DNA from: Berberis thunbergii
Taxonomy: Eukaryota; Streptophyta; Magnoliopsida; Ranunculales; Berberidaceae
Direction of reading: 5' to 3'
DNA: 64,000 nt
Assembly: GCA_003290165.1 (NCBI GenBank)
Contig: QNQO01000452.1
Coordinates: 62,001-126,000 of the forward strand
Shown here: in pieces, positions 57,836 to 64,000 of the stretch
How positions within the stretch are numbered: the stretch's first letter is position 1
Layout of the letters: every line of letters starts with the position of its first letter
Notes under the pieces: model-generated
Told to the model about the DNA's origin: nothing
The model's input: only the letters and a program-made list of their open reading frames with translations
Databases searched by the model: none
Made by a program: the position numbers and the translations under genes

Positions 57836-58026
57836 AAACATTTAGCTCAATCCAAAAAATAGCTAAGTTTTACAAAAAATAGAACCTCATCGCAACTGTC
57901 AATAACACCTAAAAACTTTAGCTCAATCCAACGCACTAAAACAAACCACGTCACCGATCCGCGTGAAACCAACTCAACCAATCCCCTTCAACTAACTCTC
58001 TCTATATAAATTTAAATTTTACATAG

Positions 58027-58087
58027 GAGAAGTCCGCCGTGGCAGAGAAGACCCCAGCAGCAGAGAAGAAACCCAAATCCAAGATAA
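58027..58087 (+). pseudogene. Probable histone H2B tail fragment captured by CACTA
   Basis: The frame reads EKSAVAEKTPAAEKKPKSK, very like the Lys/Ala/Pro-rich N-terminal tail of plant histone H2B. It follows an acceptor-like TTTTACATAG and loses similarity after about 20 residues. The low-complexity composition means a chance match is possible. The histone fold is absent. Confidence 0.45.
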
Positions 58088-58509
58088 AACTCTCACTTGA
58101 CACCCATCCTGGCCGCCTTTCCCTAAATGCAAGAGATCAGAGATCTCAGATATTCTCTTTGATATAAGGAGGACGACAGTGGTGCCATGGTGGTACTATC
58201 TGTCCCTTATTTTCTATTCTCTATCGCCTCCGCCCACTCCAACCCGCCATCTCCTGCGTGCGTCTTCTTCTTCAAGTGAGAAATAAGGTTTAGTAATTCA
58301 TAAACAAGGCTAAAAATTTTCAAATGGTAAAATTGCATACATTTGTCGAATGTTCTCTTTACCTTATATAATGGTGGTTGTTAATTCACTGCGTGACTTC
58401 AGCAAATGAGGCTCATCGAGGGGAAATGTTCTTTGTAACAGTTTTTTTGAAAGAGAATGCTTAGTAATTCTTTTAGCTACAGTTTCTTTGATACGATATA
58501 AGCCATCGA

Positions 58510-59090
58510 CTCTGCAACTTACCCATATTCTCTTTGATATTCTTACCGCCTTCCAGTCAATTTTTTACTCTTTTTGACTAGTTGAAGTGCCTTTGTTTTT
58601 ATGCAGGGCGAAAGATTATTTGATATTTATAAAACTTGCAGACGCTCTTCATCGGAGGGATTTCATAGGAGACAACAAAGGAGAAGCTCATGGAGCATTT
58701 CAACAATTATCAAGGATTACTAACTCTTTATCATTTTTTTCCTTTGATTGTTGCAGAAGCAACTCCCAAATTAGTCTGTCAACTAATGAATCTGAGAGGT
58801 CTTAGCATTGCCCATGTTAAAAGCCACTTGCAGGCATGAGAATGATTTATAAAAAAAATTTGGATCATCTCCTGCATCTTACCCATATCCTCTTTGATAC
58901 TATTACTGCCTTTAAGTCAATTTTTTATTCATATCCTGCATCTTACCCATATCCTTCATCTTACTGATGTCCTTTTTTTATTCATATCATTTTATTTTTG
59001 ATCATCTCCTGCATCTTACCCATATCCTTCATTTTTTTTAGGCCGAAAGATTGTTTAATTTCTTTACAACTTGAAGACGCTTTGAATTTG
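58510..59090. repeat. Local duplication in the CACTA interior
   Basis: CTTACCCATATYCTCTTTGA, CAGTCAATTTTTTA-like and GGGCGAAAGATTATTTGAT blocks occur at 58510-58630 and again, diverged, at 58866-59070. They flank the GARP exon on both sides. Confidence 0.55.
58757..58833 (+). pseudogene. GARP/G2-like MYB exon captured by CACTA
   Basis: After an acceptor TTGATTGTTGCAG, the frame reads EATPKLVCQLMN and then LRGLSIAHVKSHLQ, the third part of the GARP (G2-like MYB) DNA-binding domain, usually ATPKLVLQLM..GLSIAHVKSHLQMYR. It ends at CAG followed by GCATGAG, where the parent gene would have a GT donor, so this may be a mutated or GC donor. Only this one exon is recognisable. Such genes encode plant transcription factors; this copy is a transposon-borne fragment. 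Confidence 0.8.
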
Positions 59091-59509
59091 GACGGGGAGA
59101 AATTTTTATTCTGATTGAAAAGGCATGGACACTCCGAATTTGTCTTTCCAAAATCGTATTTGTTGTTTTTAATTTGTTAAACCTTGATTCAAAATTGGTA
59201 AGTTTTAGTTTGTCCTTGATTGTAAATCCATGTAAGTTTTCTGCTTATGTAGCCCCTGAATCATATATATATATAATATAAATTTGGGGTTGATAGAGTA
59301 TAAACTTGTTTGGGATTTACAAATAAAAACACTTTGCTATGCTTTATTCCGTCCATAAGTGTTTATTTGAAAAAAATAATATATTGACGAAAAATTTATT
59401 TAGCCACGGTATAATAATATATTTACTTTACAAATCTTAGCTACGGTTTTTGCCGTCCCTAATCGATTAAAAAAATACACAAAATAAAAACCTTGAGGCG
59501 CGAATAAAA

Positions 59510-59815
59510 TTGGGAATCCCGAGTAGTTTTGTGAAGAGCGTATTGCAGAGGAAGTGTTTGAGAGGACGAAGCAGTGAGAGGAAGAATCATTGAGATGAAG
59601 AACCCTATTTTGAGAGGAAGAAGGTTTGGAAGAGCGATTTTGAGAGGACGAAGGTTTGACATCCCGCGTCACGGTATTTTGAAAGGAAGAAGCTCTATTA
59701 GGAAGACGCGCAATTTTCAGAGGAAGAAGCTGTGAGAGGAAGAACCCTATTTTGAAAGAAGAACCCTCGATTTTGAGAGGAAGAAGGTCTTAGAGGAAGA
59801 ACCCGCGCCGCGCCG
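59510..59815. repeat. Degenerate short tandem repeats
   Basis: Many copies of a unit near TTTTGAGAGGAAGAA. Minus-strand open frames over this part follow from the repeat and are not taken as genes. The stretch 59816-61780 shows no gene I can support; it includes a short hairpin, GGTCTGACTTCA..TGAAGTCAGACC, at about 61062-61105. Confidence 0.5.
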
Positions 59816-61780
59816 CATCACCTGCTGAGGGACCTGGAATCGTTATGCATCCAAGCATTGGGCACGAATTAGGAAGATCATCTCATTCTTCATCTTCTTC
59901 AACTTCAAAGTGGGAGAAATTTGGGGTTTTTGTGTTCTAATAAGGGTTCAAGGTGATAAAAATCAAATCTCTCACTTAGGTTTATATTGTTTTGCAAAAT
60001 TTAGTCTAAAGATGGAAGTAGAATTCACAGACTCATAGACTTTATATTGTTTTGCAAATTTTTTATATTGTTTTGAACTGTAAAAGTGGCGAACAACTAA
60101 TACTAATCCAAACTCACAGACTTTTAGTCTAAAGATGGAAGCAGAATTCTTCTAGGAATTCAAGCTAGACATGTAAACCTTCCCAAGTTTGTTTTCATAT
60201 ATACATACAAAAGCTTTAGTTTTCAGTGTAATAGTATGAATGTAAAATTTCTTCCATACAATCAAAATATATTTGTCCAAGACTTCAAGATGGTCTACAT
60301 CTGCATTGTAAACATGTCGGTATAATCAACAATTACGCCATGTGATATGTGAACTTGCATTATGTTTCATACAGAACCCCATCCTTATCCATATGGCTGG
60401 CTATAAGATGAATAGCAACCTTTCATTTGAAACACAATCCTCAATCTGATCATAGTCTATTTATAGGACTCCCTTCCTGTTACTTCACCACCTTACTTTG
60501 GTAGCTTGTTTGCCAACATCTTCGTTCCTTAATACATTCATGAACTCAAGGTGTAATCAACTTTTTGTTTTTCTTCACCAAAGCTTATCCTTCTAACTGG
60601 CCCTCCAACACCACTCAGATTTGTGAGCCACTCCTAAAATTTTAGGGAGTTCTAATATTTTTTTGGTCTGAAAATGTTAAAGAGTTGCAACTCGAAATGA
60701 AAAAATGCTCGAACATTTTCAACTATAAACAAAATGGGAGTTGCTATTTGTGAAACTGTACAACTCTTAAAATTTTGTGTCTGACATAAAACTATGCCAA
60801 TATTCTTAACTCGACCTATTTTAATCAAAATTTCTAAAGGGTCTGTTTGCACCATTTATTTGAAAAAGAAGGGGAGTACGTCATTAATAAAACATCGATA
60901 GACTCCCCTGTTTTTTCCTCAATGGACAAGGTTTCCTTTTGTTTTCTAGACCAAGACTAAAGGTTAGCATTCCTACCATACAATCAAAATTCACAGTTTT
61001 AACTTTTGTTTTGCTGTTTTCTTTCATCTAAAGAAAATAACCAACCCCTCTATCCCTGCTTTTGGTCTGACTTCAAAAGTGGATGGTAGAATGAAGTCAG
61101 ACCGTCCACACTTTTGATGTATTTTAAGTGTACCAACCAATAGTGAAATGCTTGATTAGATTGGTTTTGTTTTGACCATGTTAGTGCCCTGCTTTTCTTG
61201 TTTTTTTTTTGCATACTAGGGCATTCAAAATAATAAAAAGGAGCCTGCATGACAATGCAAACTTGTCATGAAACTAAGGTGTTCTCTAATAACAACTTAT
61301 CAGACATAACATAAAGTTCATGCTTCGAGCCCGCTTAGGGTTAATGATTTCAAATTGTCGTTTACTTCTAATTATTCTGCATTTGGCTTGCTTACTTCTT
61401 ATGTGAAGTTGAAAAATAATATATACAACTACTTTGAGAGAGACATGCCATAATCGTAGAATAATAAATTATTAGCTAATGGGTAGATATGCCATAAGCG
61501 TGCAGTATCCTGCTTGTTTCGTTTATTTTGAACTTTGGGTTCGTTTGATATATTTGGGTTGATCCCCCATTTGCATGGCTTTTAGGGATAGAGTATCATA
61601 CAGAAATAACATATTGAGTTTGTAAAACCTTACAAGAGCAAGCTTCAAATTTTAATAGCCGTAAAAGATAATGTATAATATATACTTGTTTGACTTTATC
61701 TTTATAAATTTTTGCTTTTCATAAATGTCAATTAATAAATTCATCTTTATACTATTATCCAGGCTAAGTAAGATTCCAAC

Positions 61781-63971
61781 ATGGAAAAAAATTGGATTGA
61801 GCATAATCGTCTAAGCACCGAATATGAACTAGGGCTCTGTACCTTCCTTAATGATGCTTTTGATTTGTCGTCTTTTCATGGAAAGATAAAATGTCCATGC
61901 AAAAGGTGTCGTAACAGGCATTTCCATGTTCGTGACACTATCTAGGAACATCTAATCATTTCTGGGTGGGATAGTCAGTATGCCAAAGGTATAGGGGTAC
62001 ACCACGGTGAATTGGAAGTATTGGATGCATGGGCAGATGAAGAAGATTCAGAGGAAGAGGACGATATGGAAGGCATGTTACATGACGCATTTGGGCATTC
62101 GCCAATTATGGGTGAACAAGAAGACATTCACCATGAACCAAATGAAGAGGCAAGGTCATTTTACAAGTTAGTTGAGGAAGCTGAGCAAGAGTTATACTCT
62201 GGTTGCAAGAACTTCAACAAGTTGTCCTGCCTTGTCCACTTGTTTCACCTAAAGTGTCTAAATGGTTGGACCAACAAATCTGTAACTCAACTACTCAAAT
62301 TTCTTAAAAAGGTGTTCCCCCTTGGTGAATGCTTGCATGATTCGTTCTACAAGGCGAAAAAAATTGTGAATGATCTTGGCCTCGGTTATAAAAAGATCGA
62401 TGCTTGTCCCAATGACTGTATTTTGTATCGAAATGAATTTGCGGATGCAGAATCATGTTCTATATGCCACTTATCAAGGTGGAAACAAACAGATGATGGG
62501 TCTAATGTACTTACTAGTAAGAGACGTGGGGTAGCTACTAAGACAATGTGGCATTTCCCACTTATTCCATGGTTACAGAGGCTATTTATGTCATCTAAGA
62601 CAGCATCAAGCATGCGTTGGCATGCGGACTCATGAGCACGGGACGATATCCTACGGCATCCTGCTGATTCTATGGCCTGACGACTTGCTGTTGATGGTCG
62701 AAATGTCAGGTTAGGATTGGCAAGTGATGGCTTTAACCCATTTGGAACTCTTAGTATTGCACACAGCACGTGGCCAGTTGTCTTAATTCCATATAATCTA
62801 CCGCCTTGGATGTGTATGAAGCAACCTTTCTTTATGATGTCTTTGCTTATTCCTGGACCTTGTGCTCCAGGCAATGATATTGATGTATATTTACAGCCAT
62901 TGATTGATGAGTTGAAGGAATTATGGGACGTTGGGCGTCTAACATATGATGCATCAAGGAAAGAAAATTTGTGATGTGTGCAGCTATCTTATGGACAATT
63001 AATGACTTTCATGCATATGCAAACTTGTCTGGGTGGAGCACAAAAGGAAAGTATGCATGGTCCACTTGCAATGTGGAGACAACACGTCATTATCTGAAAA
63101 ACTCTCGAAAGTTTTGTTATATGGGTCATCGTTTCTTTCTAGATCAGACTCATACATATAGACGTCAAGTAGAATCATTTGATGGAAAGATTGAACTACG
63201 ATCTTCTCCCCCTAACTTGATTGGGCAACAATTGCTAGCCGAGGCAAGTAAGGTGACAATAACGTTTGGGAAGCACCATGCACAAGTAGTTGGCTCTAAG
63301 CGCAAAAGGGATTGTGAAGGAGTAATAGGGTGGAAGAAGAAAAGTATTTTCTTTTCATTGCCTTATTGGGAACATCTCTTAATACGTCATAACCTTGATG
63401 TGATGCATATCGAGAAGAACATACGTCATAACCAAGGACACGTTGAATTCCCGCTTGGACCTGCAAGAATTGGACATTAGGCATGCCCTGCATCCAGAAA
63501 CTACTTCTGGTAAGGTTCATTTGCCTAAGGCGTGTTACTCCTTGACCACGGAAGAGAAAAAGCTAGTTTGCACAGTACTCTCCAAAGTTAAAGTGCCAGA
63601 TGGCTATTCGAGTAACTTATCCCGATGTGTTCGTGTGAAAGAACGTAAAATATCAGGATTGAAGAGTCATGATTGCCATATATTAATGCAACAGCTACTG
63701 CCAAAAGCAATTCGCAAAATTCTTCCCAAAGAAGTTAGTACAGTTTTGATAGAGCTAAGTACGTATTTTCGTGAATTGTGCTCCAAAACTGGGACAGTTA
63801 AGTGCTATGAGCAGTTAGAAAGTCATATACCTCTAGTATTTTGTCATCTTGAGAGGATTCTCCCCCTCCCCGTTTTCTTTGATATAATGGTTCACTTGTC
63901 CATACACTTGGTAAGTGAGGCTAAAATGGCAGGACCTGTTCACTATCGCTGGATATATCCTATTGAGAGGT
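61781..63971 (+). pseudogene. CACTA TNPD-type transposase, damaged
   Basis: From ATG 61781, MEKNWIEHNRLSTEYELG with CPCKRCRNRHF and HHGELEV is the transposase-associated domain. An in-frame TAG at 61943 interrupts it. An acidic linker (WADEEDSEEEDDMEG) and then the tnp2 region follow: FPLGECLHDSFYKAKKIV, CPNDCILYRNEF, WKQTDDG, NVRLGLASDGFNPFGTLS, STWPVVLIPYNLPPWMCMK, INDFHAYANLSGWSTKGK and LPYWEHLLIRHNLDVMHIEK. The last piece (63443-63971) is DUF4218-like, with MQQLLPKAIRKILPKEVS and HLSIHLVSEAKMAGPVHYRW. At least three frameshifts occur besides the stop. After YPIER the sequence is AG|GTAAAT, a good donor, so the gene probably continues past an intron. Confidence 0.85.
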
Positions 63972-64000
63972 AAATCCCCAAACCATGTGTCATAATGTTA

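Larger units (their letters stand above)
57128..64000 (+). mobile_element. CACTA (En/Spm) transposon with transposase, right end outside window
   Basis: The left terminus CACTACAAAAAAATC at 57128 is followed by about 700 bp of subterminal repeats, then captured gene fragments and a TNPD-like transposase gene at 61781 onward, all on the plus strand. The element is at least 6.9 kb long. Its terminus shares CACTACAARAAAAAT with the element ending at 3107, but the subterminal repeats differ, so they are separate families. Confidence 0.85.

Noticed and set aside
59400..59672. 90-codon minus-strand Ser-rich frame
   Set aside because: Produced by the GAGAGGAAGAA tandem repeats and the CACTA subterminal motif.

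Overview
This is AT-rich nuclear DNA of a flowering plant, most likely a eudicot. Genes have introns, and the window is crowded with nested plant transposons (CACTA, hAT, Mutator-like, Ty3/gypsy, Ty1/copia, L1 and RTE LINEs). I see two host genes that look intact: a DREB-type AP2/ERF transcription factor without introns (13257-14036, minus) and a four-exon gene for a small basic protein of unknown function (22918-30236, minus). Nearly everything else is transposon or transposon-captured gene fragments.

Layout. 1-3107: right-hand part of a CACTA transposon whose terminus lies at 3107. Inside it, on the minus strand, are the first exons of a 26S proteasome ATPase RPT5 gene followed by four internal exons of a UTP4/POPCORN-type WD40 gene. 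3108-5187: truncated Ty3/gypsy element with gag, protease and one LTR. 5188-10540: decayed L1 LINE, plus strand. 10950-12257: hAT element with a second hAT MITE nested inside; both have perfect 8-bp target duplications. 13257-14036: ERF gene. 15067-18551: three MITEs. 20094-20725: unrecognised coding remnant. 22918-30236: the four-exon gene, whose 6.2-kb third intron holds two hAT elements and one Mutator-like element. 30691-31167: hAT element.

31295-42691 is a complete Tat-like Ty3/gypsy element on the minus strand, with two LTRs and the target duplication GGTTG. Between pol and its 3' LTR lie about 14 copies of a 179-bp satellite, then an additional ORF on the opposite strand. A hAT element (40256-41178) interrupts its protease region. 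42868-52450 is a minus-strand L1 LINE split in ORF1 by an internally deleted copia element (47470-51887, target duplication CATAC). 52441-53600 is the LTR end and antisense-ORF region of a second Tat-like element. 53600-54630 is an RTE LINE fragment. 55430-56600 is a dead DUF4371-type hAT transposase.

57128 to the window end is a second, large CACTA element. It has a CACTA terminus, a palindrome-rich subterminal array, captured fragments of a GARP/G2-like MYB gene and probably a histone H2B gene, and a damaged TNPD-type transposase with transposase-associated, tnp2 and DUF4218 regions. Its far end is outside the window.

The strongest second-look items are the gene fragments captured by two separate CACTA elements and the Tat-like element that carries both a 3' satellite array with a conserved hairpin and an antisense ORF.
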